NCBI GenBank assembly: GCA_000434475.1
Contig: FR879487.1
Location: 47,336 to 58,372, forward strand
Length of the DNA: 11,037 nt
DNA from: Dialister sp. CAG:486
Lineage (GTDB): Bacteria > Bacillota > Negativicutes > Veillonellales > Dialisteraceae
Reading direction: 5' to 3'
Both the position numbers and the translations under genes were made by a program. Below the pieces are notes generated by a model that had not been told where the DNA came from, made no database searches, and was given only the letters and a program-made list of their open reading frames with translations. Position 1 is the first letter of the stretch. Each line of letters begins with the position of its first letter. This document shows positions 1-7,589 of the stretch, piece after piece.

Positions 1-1
1 G

Positions 2-724
2 CTGAACCGCATGTCCAAGTTCTGGTTCGATCTCACGAAAGACATCGTGCCGAACCATATGATCTCCATCGACACCAAAGATATGCCGGAATTTTTCCAG
101 ACTGCGGAATTTGAAGGCCGCTCCATGAAGACACAGAAGCTCGACATGATCCCGGTCGAATGCATCGTCCGCGGCTACATCACCGGTTCTGGCTGGGAAG
201 GCTATCAGAAGGACGGCAAAGTCTGCGGCATCCAGCTGCCGGAAGGCCTGAAGGAATGCCAGAAGCTCCCGCATCCGATCTTCACCCCATCCACCAAAGC
301 ACCGGCGGGTGAACATGACCAGAACATTTCCATGGAAGAAGGCGAAGAATGGGTCAACCGTTTCTTCCCGGGCAAAGGCAAGGAATACATGGAAAAGCTG
401 TCTGAACTGACCTTGGCTCTTTACAACAAGTGCGCGGACTATGCACTGGAAAGAGGCATCATCATCGCGGATACGAAATTTGAATTCGGCCTCGATGAAA
501 ATGGAAACATCGTCCTCGGTGATGAAATGCTGACACCGGATAACTCCCGCTTCTGGCCGGCAAAGGGCTATGAAGCAGGCCATGGACAGCCTTCCTATGA
601 CAAGCAGTTTGTAAGAGACTATCTGAAAGCGCATCCGGGAGATACCGTACCGCAGGAGATCATCGATAAGACCATCGGCATCTATAAAGAAGCCTATGAA
701 CTTCTGACTGGCGAAAAATTTTAA
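2..724 (+). CDS. purC: Phosphoribosylaminoimidazole-succinocarboxamide synthase (SAICAR synthase), 5'-truncated by the window edge
   Basis: PurC joins CAIR and L-aspartate with ATP to give SAICAR, the aspartate-adding step of IMP synthesis in the cytoplasm. The reading frame is open from the window edge (codons L-N-R precede the first ATG at 11). That ATG is internal, because family members carry residues equivalent to LNRMSKFWF well inside the protein; roughly 50 N-terminal residues should lie upstream. Visible family blocks are ECIVRGYITGSGWEGY, the substrate-binding PIFTPSTKAPAGEHDQNIS, IIIADTKFEFG and DEMLTPDNSRFWP. The sequence resembles the longer, yeast ADE1-like PurC type rather than the short E. 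coli type. purF follows after 58 bp without a terminator, so it is the first visible cistron of the pur operon. Function is close to certain; only the start is missing. Confidence 0.96.
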   Translation: MNRMSKFWFDLTKDIVPNHMISIDTKDMPEFFQTAEFEGRSMKTQKLDMIPVECIVRGYITGSGWEGYQKDGKVCGIQLPEGLKECQKLPHPIFTPSTKAPAGEHDQNISMEEGEEWVNRFFPGKGKEYMEKLSELTLALYNKCADYALERGIIIADTKFEFGLDENGNIVLGDEMLTPDNSRFWPAKGYEAGHGQPSYDKQFVRDYLKAHPGDTVPQEIIDKTIGIYKEAYELLTGEKF

Positions 725-741
725 GATTGGGGACTAGAAGC

Positions 742-757
742 TGGTGACCAGTCACCA
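742..757. repeat. Short palindrome in the purC-purF spacer
   Basis: TGGTGAC and GTCACCA form a perfect 7-bp inverted repeat around a CA centre. The sequence resembles the GTGACTGGTGAC part of the dispersed repeat header seen at 4283-4295, so it may be a worn remnant of that repeat rather than an operator. No T-run follows, so it is not a terminator. Confidence 0.5.
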
Positions 758-782
758 TTTATATGTATAGGAGAATTCCCGA

Positions 783-2204
783 ATGTACAAAAGTACAGAA
801 ATTTATGATGACAAACCCCATGAAGAGTGCGGCGTCTTCGGCATTTTCGACCATAATCTGTCGGCGGTGCATGAAGTGTACTATGGTATCTTTGCCCTGC
901 AGCACCGCGGGCAGGAAAGTGCCGGTATCACCGTCACTGACGGCAAGGAAATGGAGACCTTCCGCGGCATGGGACTTGTAACGGAAGTATTCCGCGATCT
1001 GCCGGAAAAGGAAGGTCACATCGGCATCGGCCATGTGCGCTATTCCACGACCGGCTCTTCCATCCCGGCAAATGTCCAGCCGCTGCAGGCAGACAGCATC
1101 GATGGCCCCATGGCACTCGCGCATAACGGCAATCTGGTGAATACACTGAATCTTCGCCGCCGCCTCCTTTTGAAAGGTTCTACCTTCTCGACTTCGATGG
1201 ATACGGAAGTCATCATTAAACTGCTGGCAAGAAGCCGCCGTCCGACCGAAGAAGAAAAATTCAAAGAACTGATGGATGAGATCCACGGCGCATATGCGAT
1301 CGTCGCTTGCACAAATAAGGCCCTCTATGGCTGCCGCGATCCCTTCGGCTATCGCCCGCTCGTCCTCGGCAAGACCGAAACGGGCTGGGTCCTGGCTTCG
1401 GAGACGCCGGCGCTGGATGCCATCGATGCCAAATTCGTCCGTGACATCCTTCCGGGTGAAATCGTTTCCATCGATGACAATGGCGTCCGTTCCACCATGT
1501 ACTGCCCGGTCGATGCTCATAAGCATGGCATCTGCTCTTTTGAATACATCTATTTTGCCCGCCCGGACTCCATCATGAATGGACAGGACATTTATCAGGC
1601 TCGCCTCAATATGGGCAGGAAGCTCTGGGAAGAATGCCGCTTCGACGGAGACGTCGTCATGAGCGTCCCGGACTCCGGCAATGTCGCTGCTCTTGGCTAT
1701 GCCGCTGCTTCCGGCATCCCCTTCGTAGAAGGGCTGCTCAAGAATAAGTACATGGGCCGTACCTTCATCCAGCCGGGGCAGAAAAAGCGTGAACGCGCTG
1801 TCCGCATGAAGCTGAACCCGATCCGCATGAATGTCGAAGGGAAACGCATCGTATTGATCGATGACTCCATCGTCCGCGGCACGACGAGCGGCATCATCAT
1901 TAACCTTCTGAGGAATGCCGGCGCCAAGGAGATTAAGCTCTGTATCAGCTCGCCGCCAGTCAAGTATCCCTGCTTCTTCGGTATCGATACCGCGGAAAGA
2001 AAGCAGCTTATCGCAGCGAAGTATTCGACAGAAGAGATCTGCTCCATGATCGGCGCAGATGCCCTGCACTACCTTTCCCTGGAAGGGCTTGCAGAGTCGA
2101 TCTCCTGCATCAAGAAGGAAGATATGTGCTTTGCCTGCTTTGATGGCATCTATCCGGAACACGTTCCGCACAACGGCCTCGGAAGCATCGATGATGAGGA
2201 ATAG
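783..2204 (+). CDS. purF: Amidophosphoribosyltransferase (glutamine PRPP amidotransferase)
   Basis: PurF catalyses the committing step of purine synthesis: PRPP plus glutamine gives 5-phosphoribosylamine. The start ATG is preceded by AGGAGA at 769-774. The N-terminal Ntn glutaminase domain begins at Cys16 in EECGVFGI, so about 15 residues would be removed as a propeptide, as in Bacillus subtilis PurF. HRGQESAGI (41-49) and the GHVRYSTTG block also belong to this domain. The C-terminal phosphoribosyltransferase domain has the PRPP loop VLIDDSIVRGTTS (357-369). Cys251, Cys397, Cys449 and Cys452 (the CFAC pair) match the four [4Fe-4S] ligands of the Bacillus-type enzyme, so an oxygen-sensitive cluster is expected. 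The 473-residue length is normal. The gene ends 383 bp before purM, with a repeat starting about 10 bp after the stop. In the family the enzyme is feedback-inhibited by purine nucleotides. Confidence 0.98.
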   Translation: MYKSTEIYDDKPHEECGVFGIFDHNLSAVHEVYYGIFALQHRGQESAGITVTDGKEMETFRGMGLVTEVFRDLPEKEGHIGIGHVRYSTTGSSIPANVQPLQADSIDGPMALAHNGNLVNTLNLRRRLLLKGSTFSTSMDTEVIIKLLARSRRPTEEEKFKELMDEIHGAYAIVACTNKALYGCRDPFGYRPLVLGKTETGWVLASETPALDAIDAKFVRDILPGEIVSIDDNGVRSTMYCPVDAHKHGICSFEYIYFARPDSIMNGQDIYQARLNMGRKLWEECRFDGDVVMSVPDSGNVAALGYAAASGIPFVEGLLKNKYMGRTFIQPGQKKRERAVRMKLNPIRMNVEGKRIVLIDDSIVRGTTSGIIINLLRNAGAKEIKLCISSPPVKYPCFFGIDTAERKQLIAAKYSTEEICSMIGADALHYLSLEGLAESISCIKKEDMCFACFDGIYPEHVPHNGLGSIDDEE

Positions 2205-2210
2205 CTGATA

Positions 2211-2580
2211 AATTAGTGGCTAGGGATTAGGGATTAGGTTTCCTGCTTGTGGCGCAGGACAAGGTGCCACGAAGCGGCCAGCATGCTAAGCGCATGTATC
2301 GTTTTTCTCGTATCGTCATTCCGAGCGAAGCCCTCGAATCTTTGTGCTACTGGCAAAATGGAGAGATGAGCAGGCATTTCAATCGATGCCTCGGTATTGC
2401 ATGCCAGCTGCGGGCATTGCCTCATATAATAATGCGGCGCTTTATGATTTATGCGCCGCACCATTTCCATTGAACCCTCAGAACCTATAGAACCTGCTGA
2501 ACCTCTTTCCCAATGAAATCAAAGGGAAACTCGCCCGATGAGCTAACCCTGAACCCTTAAACCTTCTTACTTTGTCCCGA
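2211..2580 (+). repeat. Intergenic composite repeat, copy A (purF-purM spacer), long form
   Basis: This 383-bp gap has no supportable gene. Reading left to right it contains a header AGTGGCTAGGGATTAGG (2215-2231) extended to two GGGATTA units. A small inverted repeat TCCTGC/GCAGGA follows (2241-2259). Next comes a TTCTCG...GAGCGAAG module (2305-2330), 24 of 26 bases identical to 8787-8812, with AATCTTTGT after it. Then come GGGCATTGCC with TATAAT (2412-2430), a stem-loop (2433-2460) and a tail of GAACC-rich sequence (2471-2560). The same modules recur in the same order at 8712-8976. No T-tract follows any hairpin, so the spacer should be read through as part of the pur transcript. Confidence 0.8.
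2433..2460. repeat. Stem-loop within repeat copy A
   Basis: TGCGGCGC (2433-2440) pairs perfectly with GCGCCGCA (2453-2460) around the 12-nt loop TTTATGATTTAT. Equivalent hairpins occur at 4335-4362 and 10891-10918. No T-run follows, which argues against an intrinsic terminator. Confidence 0.8.
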
Positions 2581-2587
2581 AGATGCG

Positions 2588-3646
2588 ATGGCTGAAAAGA
2601 AGAAAGGCCTGACCTATGCAGAAGCCGGCGTCGATATCGATGCAGGAGAAAGAGAAGTAGAGCTGATTAAGAAATCCGTACAGGCGACCTATACCCGCGG
2701 CGTCATGGGGGATCTTGGCGGATTCGGCGGACTCTTCCGCCTGAAAGAAGAGCTCTCCGATGATCCGATCCTTGTCTCCGGCACGGACGGTGTCGGCACG
2801 AAGCTGCGCCTTGCCATTGAGATGGGCATCCATGATACCATCGGGCAGGACTGTGTCGCTATGAGTGTCAATGATGTCCTGGTACAGGGCGCACGTCCGC
2901 TCTTTTTCCTCGACTACATTGCGACCGGCAAACTGAAACCGGAACTGATGGCAGAGATCGTAAAGGGCGTCGCAAATGCCTGCGTCGAGTCCGGCTGCGC
3001 GCTGCTGGGCGGTGAGACCGCAGAAATGGCTGGCTTCTACGCTAAGGGTGACTATGATGTCGCAGGCTTTGCTGTCGGCATCGTGGATCGCAAAGACATC
3101 ATCACCGGCGAAGACATCCGGGAAGGAGACGTCATCCTCGGCCTGCCATCCACGGGCGTTCATTCGAATGGCTACTCTCTGGTGCGCCGCATCATCAAAG
3201 ACAATGGCCTCTCGCTCAAAGAAACTTATGAAGGCTTCGACAAGCCGCTTGGTGAAGTCCTCCTTACCCCGACCCGTCTCTATCCGAGACCTGTACTTCC
3301 GGTGCTGAAAGGCGCGAAAGTCAATGGTATGGTACACATCACGGGCGGCGGATTCTATGACAATATCCCGCGCGTACTTCCGAAAGGCACCTGCGCGGTC
3401 CTCGATGCGGACAAATGGCCGATGCTTCCGATCTTCCCGTTCCTGCAGCGTGAAGGCGGCGTCGAAGCACATGAAATGTACCGCACCTACAACTGCGGCC
3501 TTGGCATGCTCCTCATCATGAGCCGTGAAGAAGCCGAAAAGGCGAAGGAAATTCTTGCAGCCATCGAAGAACCGGTCTACGAAGTCGGCGAGATCACGAA
3601 AGGCGAGCAGGATGTCATTGTGACAGGTGGTCTTTTCCATGAGTAA
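2588..3646 (+). CDS. purM: Phosphoribosylformylglycinamidine cyclo-ligase (AIR synthetase)
   Basis: PurM closes the imidazole ring, converting FGAM to AIR with ATP. It belongs to the PurM/SelD/HypE/ThiL ATP-binding fold. Signature blocks are GVMGDLGGFGGLF, LVSGTDGVGTKLRLA (the glycine-rich nucleotide region), ALLGGETAEMAGFY, GLPSTGVHSNGYSLVR and HITGGGFYDNIPRVLP, all in family order. The 352-residue length is standard. The start is forced: upstream in frame there is no other start codon before a stop at 2558-2560. Yet the ATG has no clear Shine-Dalgarno sequence; only GAAG at 2579-2582 sits nearby, unlike purF, purN, purH and purD. The 3' end overlaps the start of purN by 8 bp, so the two are likely translationally coupled. 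Identity is firm; the weak initiation signal is an observation, its effect is inference. Confidence 0.97.
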   Translation: MAEKKKGLTYAEAGVDIDAGEREVELIKKSVQATYTRGVMGDLGGFGGLFRLKEELSDDPILVSGTDGVGTKLRLAIEMGIHDTIGQDCVAMSVNDVLVQGARPLFFLDYIATGKLKPELMAEIVKGVANACVESGCALLGGETAEMAGFYAKGDYDVAGFAVGIVDRKDIITGEDIREGDVILGLPSTGVHSNGYSLVRRIIKDNGLSLKETYEGFDKPLGEVLLTPTRLYPRPVLPVLKGAKVNGMVHITGGGFYDNIPRVLPKGTCAVLDADKWPMLPIFPFLQREGGVEAHEMYRTYNCGLGMLLIMSREEAEKAKEILAAIEEPVYEVGEITKGEQDVIVTGGLFHE

Positions 3647-4256
3647 GAAAATTTTGATTTTCGCTTCCGGCCGGGGATCGAATGCAGAAGCCATCCATGA
3701 AGCGACGGTCAATGGTACCATTGACGGCACTGTGATCGGCGTTATCTGCGACCATGCCGATGCCCAGGTCCTTGAACGTGCCAAGCGCTGGAATGTACTT
3801 GCGACGGTTCTTGAACGCAAAGACTTCGCTGACAAGGCGGACTTCAATGCAGCCATTCTGTCTGCTGCCAAGTCCTATGCGCCAGACCTCATCTGCCTTG
3901 CGGGATATATGCGTATCTGCGGGGAAGAGCTTGTGAATGCATTCCCGAACCGCATCATCAATATCCATCCGGCGCTTCTCCCGAGCTTCCGTGGACTTCA
4001 TGCCCAGCGTCAGGCAATCGAAGCGGGCGTAAAAGTCGCAGGCTGCACAGTCCACTTCGTGGGCACCGGTCTTGACGATGGCCCGATCATCACGCAGGTC
4101 GCTGTGCCTGTCTACGACGATGACACCGAAGACACACTTGCAGATCGCATCCTTGAGCAGGAGCACCCCGCCTACGTTCGCACCGTAGCAGCTTACTGCC
4201 GTGATGAACTCCATGTAGAAGGACATCATGTGACGGGGATGCATAGGGAAAAGTGA
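3639..4256 (+). CDS. purN: Phosphoribosylglycinamide formyltransferase (GAR transformylase), folate-dependent
   Basis: PurN transfers the formyl group of 10-formyltetrahydrofolate to GAR, giving FGAR. The ATG at 3639 is preferred over an in-frame GTG at 3627, because AGGTGG (3625-3630) lies at good spacing before it and MSKKILIFASGRGSN is the usual family N-terminus. Expected catalytic residues are present: Asn108 and His110 in INIHPALLPSF, and Asp146 in the GLDDGPI loop, with the substrate/folate segments GRGSN (11-15), AGYMRI and FRGLHAQRQA. The predicted length of 205 residues is typical for the family. The start lies inside the last codons of purM (8-bp overlap). A repeat header begins immediately after the stop codon, and purH follows after 145 bp with no terminator between. 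Confidence 0.97.
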   Translation: MSKKILIFASGRGSNAEAIHEATVNGTIDGTVIGVICDHADAQVLERAKRWNVLATVLERKDFADKADFNAAILSAAKSYAPDLICLAGYMRICGEELVNAFPNRIINIHPALLPSFRGLHAQRQAIEAGVKVAGCTVHFVGTGLDDGPIITQVAVPVYDDDTEDTLADRILEQEHPAYVRTVAAYCRDELHVEGHHVTGMHREK

Positions 4257-4381
4257 CTAGTGGCTAGGGATTAGGAGCCTCGAGTGACTGGTGACTTGAA
4301 TACGACTTTCGGGCATCGCCATTATTTCTACTCTGCGGCGCTTCTATTTTATGATGCGCCGCCCCTGAACCCTGAACCCAT
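4257..4381 (+). repeat. Intergenic composite repeat, copy B (purN-purH spacer), short form
   Basis: The header AGTGGCTAGGGATTAGG (4259-4275) starts 3 bp after the purN stop and continues AGCCTCGAGTGACTGGTGAC. An 18-bp string, GGGATTAGGAGCCTCGAG (4267-4284), is identical to 8741-8758. The GAGCGAAG module of copies A and D is missing. GGGCATCGCC (4311-4320), the stem-loop (4335-4362) and a CCTGAACCCTGAACCC tail follow. The purH ribosome binding site begins directly after it. Confidence 0.8.
4335..4362. repeat. Stem-loop within repeat copy B
   Basis: GCGGCGC (4335-4341) pairs with GCGCCGC (4356-4362) around the 14-nt loop TTCTATTTTATGAT. The reverse complement of the loop at 10898-10911 differs from it at one base. 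No T-tract follows. Confidence 0.8.
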
Positions 4382-4401
4382 AAATAAAAGGAGGAATATC
4401 A

Positions 4402-5943
4402 ATGGCAATTAAAAGAGCACTGATCAGCGTATCGGATAAGACCGGTGTCGTAGAATTTGCAAAAGGCCTTCATGAACTGGGCGTGGAGATCATTTCCACC
4501 GGCGGCACGATGAAAGCCATCGCGGATGCCGGCATTCCGGTCAAGTCCGTTTCTGAAGTGACCGGTTTCCCGGAAATGATGGACGGACGCGTGAAGACAC
4601 TGCATCCTATGATCCATGGCGGCATCCTTGCCATCCGTGATAACCCGGACCATGTGAAAGCGATGAAGGAGCATGGGATCACCGGCATCGATCTTGTCGC
4701 TGTCAACCTGTACCCCTTCCGTGAAACCATCGCCAAGCCGGATGTGACCCGCGCTGAAGCGATCGAGAATATCGATATCGGCGGCCCATCCATGGTTCGC
4801 GCGGCAGCCAAGAATTACAAATACGTCACCATCGTTGTCGATCCGTCCCAGTACAGCGACATTCTGGAACGCATCAAGTCAGATACGCTCACCGAAGATT
4901 TCCGTCTGGATCTCTCCAGAAAAGCCTTCCTGCATACCGGACTCTATGACTGCGCGATCGCTGACTATATGACGAAGGAAGTCAATGGCAGCAAAGATAC
5001 CCTGCCGGACATCTACAGCAAAGCGTATGTGAAAGTACAGGACCTGCGTTACGGCGAAAACCCGCACCAGAAAGCCGCTTTCTACAAAGATCCGGAAGTG
5101 AAGGGCGGCATCGCGGATGCGAAACAGCTTCACGGCAAAGAACTCTCTTACAACAACATCGTCGATATGGAAGCGGCCTGGGACCTGGCCAGCGAATGGA
5201 AAGACCAGCCGGCCTGTGCTATCATCAAGCACACAAACCCATGCGGCTGCGCACTCGGTGAGAATGCACTCGATGCATTCAAGAAAGCCTTCGCGGCTGA
5301 CAGCAAGTCTGCTTTCGGCGGTATCGTCGCGATGAATCGCGAATGCGACAAGGCAACGGCAGAAGAAATGAAACCGATTTTCTTCGAAGTCGTCATGGCG
5401 CCAAAATTCTCCAAGGAAGCCTTGGAAGTGCTGGAAACGAAGAAGAATATCCGCCTGATCGAAGTACCGTCCCTTACGCATGAAGAGCTGCAGCTGCACA
5501 AGGTATCCGGCGGCCTCCTGATCCAGACACCGGACAACAGCACAGAGACCCGCGCGGACTGCAAGGTCGTCACTGACAGAGCGCCGACGGAAGAAGAATG
5601 GAAAGCATTGGAATTTGCCTGGGTCATCGTCAAGCACGTGAAGTCGAATGCGATCGTCCTCACAAATCAGGACACCACCCTGGGCGTCGGTGCCGGCCAG
5701 ATGAACCGCGTCGGTTCTGCTGACATCGCGATTGCAGAAGCAGGCGAAAAAGCGAAGGGCTCCGTCATGAGCTCCGATGCATTCTTCCCCTTTGGCGATA
5801 CCATTGAAGCCGCAGGAAAGGCAGGCATCACGGCTGTCATCCAGCCGGGCGGATCCATCAGAGATCAGGAGTCCATTGATATGGCAAATAAATATGGCAT
5901 TGCGATGGTATTCACCGGACATCGTCATTTCCGCCATAGCTGA
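4402..5943 (+). CDS. purH: Bifunctional AICAR transformylase / IMP cyclohydrolase
   Basis: PurH carries out the last two steps to IMP: formylation of AICAR with 10-formyltetrahydrofolate, then ring closure. The start ATG has a strong AAAGGAGG site at 4387-4394. The N-terminal MGS-like cyclohydrolase domain (about 1-195) begins KRALISVSDKTGVVEFAKGL and includes ISTGGTMKAI, the DGRVKTLHPMIHGGIL segment and GGPSMVRAAAKN. The transformylase domain (about 200-513) has DLRYGENPHQKAAFY (214-228), the catalytic Lys276-His277 in KHTNPCGCA, SAFGGIVAMNRE and the usual C-terminal FTGHRHFRH. At 513 residues it is full length and intact. It is followed 14 bp later by purD. No regulatory element other than the repeat-filled leader is visible. 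Confidence 0.98.
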   Translation: MAIKRALISVSDKTGVVEFAKGLHELGVEIISTGGTMKAIADAGIPVKSVSEVTGFPEMMDGRVKTLHPMIHGGILAIRDNPDHVKAMKEHGITGIDLVAVNLYPFRETIAKPDVTRAEAIENIDIGGPSMVRAAAKNYKYVTIVVDPSQYSDILERIKSDTLTEDFRLDLSRKAFLHTGLYDCAIADYMTKEVNGSKDTLPDIYSKAYVKVQDLRYGENPHQKAAFYKDPEVKGGIADAKQLHGKELSYNNIVDMEAAWDLASEWKDQPACAIIKHTNPCGCALGENALDAFKKAFAADSKSAFGGIVAMNRECDKATAEEMKPIFFEVVMAPKFSKEALEVLETKKNIRLIEVPSLTHEELQLHKVSGGLLIQTPDNSTETRADCKVVTDRAPTEEEWKALEFAWVIVKHVKSNAIVLTNQDTTLGVGAGQMNRVGSADIAIAEAGEKAKGSVMSSDAFFPFGDTIEAAGKAGITAVIQPGGSIRDQESIDMANKYGIAMVFTGHRHFRHS

Positions 5944-5957
5944 GAGAGGAAGATCGT

Positions 5958-7238
5958 ATGAAAGTTTTAGTGATTGGGAGCGGCGGCAGAGAACACGCGC
6001 TGCTCTGGAAATTATCGCAGAGTCCGTCGGTGACGGATGTCTATGTCGTCCCGGGCAATGATGGAATGAGCGATGTCGCATCACTCATTCCTATCAAAGG
6101 AAATGAGGATATCATCGACTTCGCCCGTCTCATGCAGGTTGATCTCACCGTCGCTGGTCCGGAGACCGTCCTGACCGAGGGCCTTGCGGATGAATTTGAA
6201 AAGAGAGGCATGGCCTTCTTCGGCCCGTCCAAGGCGGCGGCCCGCATCGAAGGCTCCAAAGGATTTGCCAAAGCTCTCATGAAGAAATATGGCATCCCGA
6301 CAGCCGCGTATGAGACTTTCGATGATGAAGAAAAAGCCATCGCTTACCTCAAAGCCAATGATACCTATCCGATCGTCATCAAGGCTGACGGTCTGGCCTC
6401 CGGCAAGGGCGTCATCATCGCACAGAGCGAAGAAGAAGCCATCGACACCGTGAAGGATATGCTCGAAGGGCATACTTTCAGCGGCGCCGGCAGATCGGTC
6501 GTCATCGAAGAATTCATGGAAGGCGAAGAAGCCAGCATGCTCTGCTTCTGCGACGGGACGAACGTCGTCCCCATGATTTCCTCGCAGGACCACAAGCGTA
6601 TCTTTGACTTCGATAAAGGACCGAATACAGGCGGCATGGGTGCCTATGCTCCTGCACCGGTCATGACCAAAGAGATGTGCGAAGAAGTCAATGTCCGCAT
6701 CCTCCGTCCGATCGTAGCGGCCATGAAGAAGGAAGGCTACCCCTTCAAAGGCTGCCTCTATGCCGGTCTCATGATCACCAGCGAAGGGCCGAAGGTGGTA
6801 GAATTCAACTGCCGCTTCGGGGATCCGGAAACAGAAGCTGTTCTCCCGCTCTTTGATGGCGATCTCGCCCGCGTCATGCTCGACTGCGTCCATGGTACGC
6901 TCTCCGACGAAGCTGTCGTCTGGAAGAAAGCCTGCGCCGTCGATGTCGTGCTCGCATCCGAAGGATACCCGGCTTCTCATTCCTCCGGCGAAGTCATCTC
7001 CGGCATTGAAGACGCAAAAAAGGAAGGCTGCCTTGTGTTCCATGCAGGTACCGTCAAGAAGAACGGCGAGTACGTCGTCAATGGCGGCCGCGTGCTGAAC
7101 GTCGTTGCTCTTGCGGATACGCTCGCTGACGCGAAGGCGAAAGCCTATGAAGGCGTCAGCTGTATCTCTTGGCGCGGTATGCAGTATCGTCATGATATCG
7201 CAGACAAAGGCCTTCTGCATCTGGAAGCGAAGAAATAA
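5958..7238 (+). CDS. purD: Phosphoribosylamine--glycine ligase (GAR synthetase)
   Basis: PurD ligates glycine to 5-phosphoribosylamine with ATP to make GAR, the step directly after PurF, and supplies the PurN substrate. It is an ATP-grasp ligase. The N-terminal domain opens with MKVLVIGSGGREHALLWKL and VAGPETVLTEGLAD. The ATP-grasp core has IVIKADGLASGKGVIIA, NTGGMGAYAPAP and the metal-binding EFNCRFGDPETEAVLP segment. The C-terminal domain ends with the typical SWRGMQYRHDIADKGL block. Its 426 residues match the family. AGAGGA at about 5945-5950 gives a well-spaced ribosome binding site in the 14-bp gap after purH. It is the last gene of the operon, with a strong terminator starting 3 bp after the stop codon. 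Confidence 0.98.
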   Translation: MKVLVIGSGGREHALLWKLSQSPSVTDVYVVPGNDGMSDVASLIPIKGNEDIIDFARLMQVDLTVAGPETVLTEGLADEFEKRGMAFFGPSKAAARIEGSKGFAKALMKKYGIPTAAYETFDDEEKAIAYLKANDTYPIVIKADGLASGKGVIIAQSEEEAIDTVKDMLEGHTFSGAGRSVVIEEFMEGEEASMLCFCDGTNVVPMISSQDHKRIFDFDKGPNTGGMGAYAPAPVMTKEMCEEVNVRILRPIVAAMKKEGYPFKGCLYAGLMITSEGPKVVEFNCRFGDPETEAVLPLFDGDLARVMLDCVHGTLSDEAVVWKKACAVDVVLASEGYPASHSSGEVISGIEDAKKEGCLVFHAGTVKKNGEYVVNGGRVLNVVALADTLADAKAKAYEGVSCISWRGMQYRHDIADKGLLHLEAKK

Positions 7239-7240
7239 AT

Positions 7241-7277
7241 AAAAGCTCGCGTGGATAAAATCCATGCGAGCTTTTTA
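7241..7277 (+). terminator. Intrinsic terminator of the pur operon
   Basis: AAAGCTCGCGTGGA (7242-7255) pairs with TCCATGCGAGCTTT (7261-7274), with one G-U wobble, around a TAAAA loop, and is followed by T residues. The A-rich 5' flank and T-rich 3' flank make it potentially usable from both strands, but no convergent gene is present. Confidence 0.92.
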
Positions 7278-7329
7278 TTGGGTGGGAGAGTTTGCCACTG
7301 GGGCATGCCGCCATTTGATTATGACTCAA

Positions 7330-7480
7330 AGCCACTCTTGAATGAGAAATGGTGATGGCGGGCATCGCCGGAAACACATATGAGGCGATGCTCGAAGTAG
7401 TGTTTCCTTAAGTCTCTAGTCACGAGTCACTTGAGACGCCTAATCCCTAGCCACTAGTCCCTAGCTACCAGTCACTAGAC
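7330..7480 (-). repeat. Intergenic composite repeat, copy C, inverted orientation (purD-ompH spacer)
   Basis: The 350-bp gap between purD and ompH holds the purD terminator, this repeat and the ompH promoter; no gene is seen. On the minus strand the header AGTGGCTAGGGATTAGG (7455 down to 7439) continues into a segment that matches copy B with about four mismatches over 40 bases. A CGAGCATCGCCTCATATG module and a CACCATTTCTCATTCAAG tail (7355 down to 7338) follow, as in copy D. The GCGGCGC stem is replaced by a different hairpin: GCATCGCC (7362-7369) pairs with GGCGATGC (7384-7391). A second inverted pair, GGAAACAC (7370-7377) and GTGTTTCC (7400-7407), interleaves with it. Confidence 0.75.
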
Positions 7481-7509
7481 CAGAGCCACCCATACCATAC
7501 ATTTCCCCA

Positions 7510-7538
7510 TTGACACAGGGCTACCATTAGCTTAGAAT
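7510..7538 (+). promoter_or_regulatory. Sigma-70-type promoter for the ompH-like gene
   Basis: A perfect -35 box TTGACA (7510-7515) is separated by exactly 17 bp from TAGAAT (7533-7538), which matches the -10 consensus at five of six positions. Transcription would start near 7545, leaving a leader of about 45 nt before the ATG at 7590. It is the best promoter match I found in the window. Confidence 0.85.
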
Positions 7539-7589
7539 TAAGACATACTCGAAGCTCTCTATTGGGGAGTGTTGTTAGGAGGACAAATT

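Noticed and set aside
721..782. Purine riboswitch or regulator box ahead of purF
   Set aside because: The spacer is only 58 bp and holds a short palindrome and a ribosome binding site. Any riboswitch or promoter control of the operon should lie upstream of purC, outside the window.
2425..2430. TATAAT in repeat copy A (and at 8908-8913 in copy D) as a promoter for purM or the Nudix gene
   Set aside because: No acceptable -35 box lies 16-18 bp upstream at either site, and no extended -10 TG is present. The match is part of the AT-rich spacer before the stem-loop.
2249..2473. A possible 74-residue protein on the plus strand in the purF-purM gap, with an opposite frame at 2234-2470
   Set aside because: The region consists of modules of the dispersed repeat found elsewhere in intergenic DNA, and the frame lacks a ribosome binding site and any family resemblance.
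759..7265. Long minus-strand open frames opposite the pur genes (759-2171, 2567-3871, 4879-6084, 6081-7265)
   Set aside because: They lie antisense to firmly identified genes, have no ribosome binding sites or recognisable domains, and arise from the codon bias of the sense genes.
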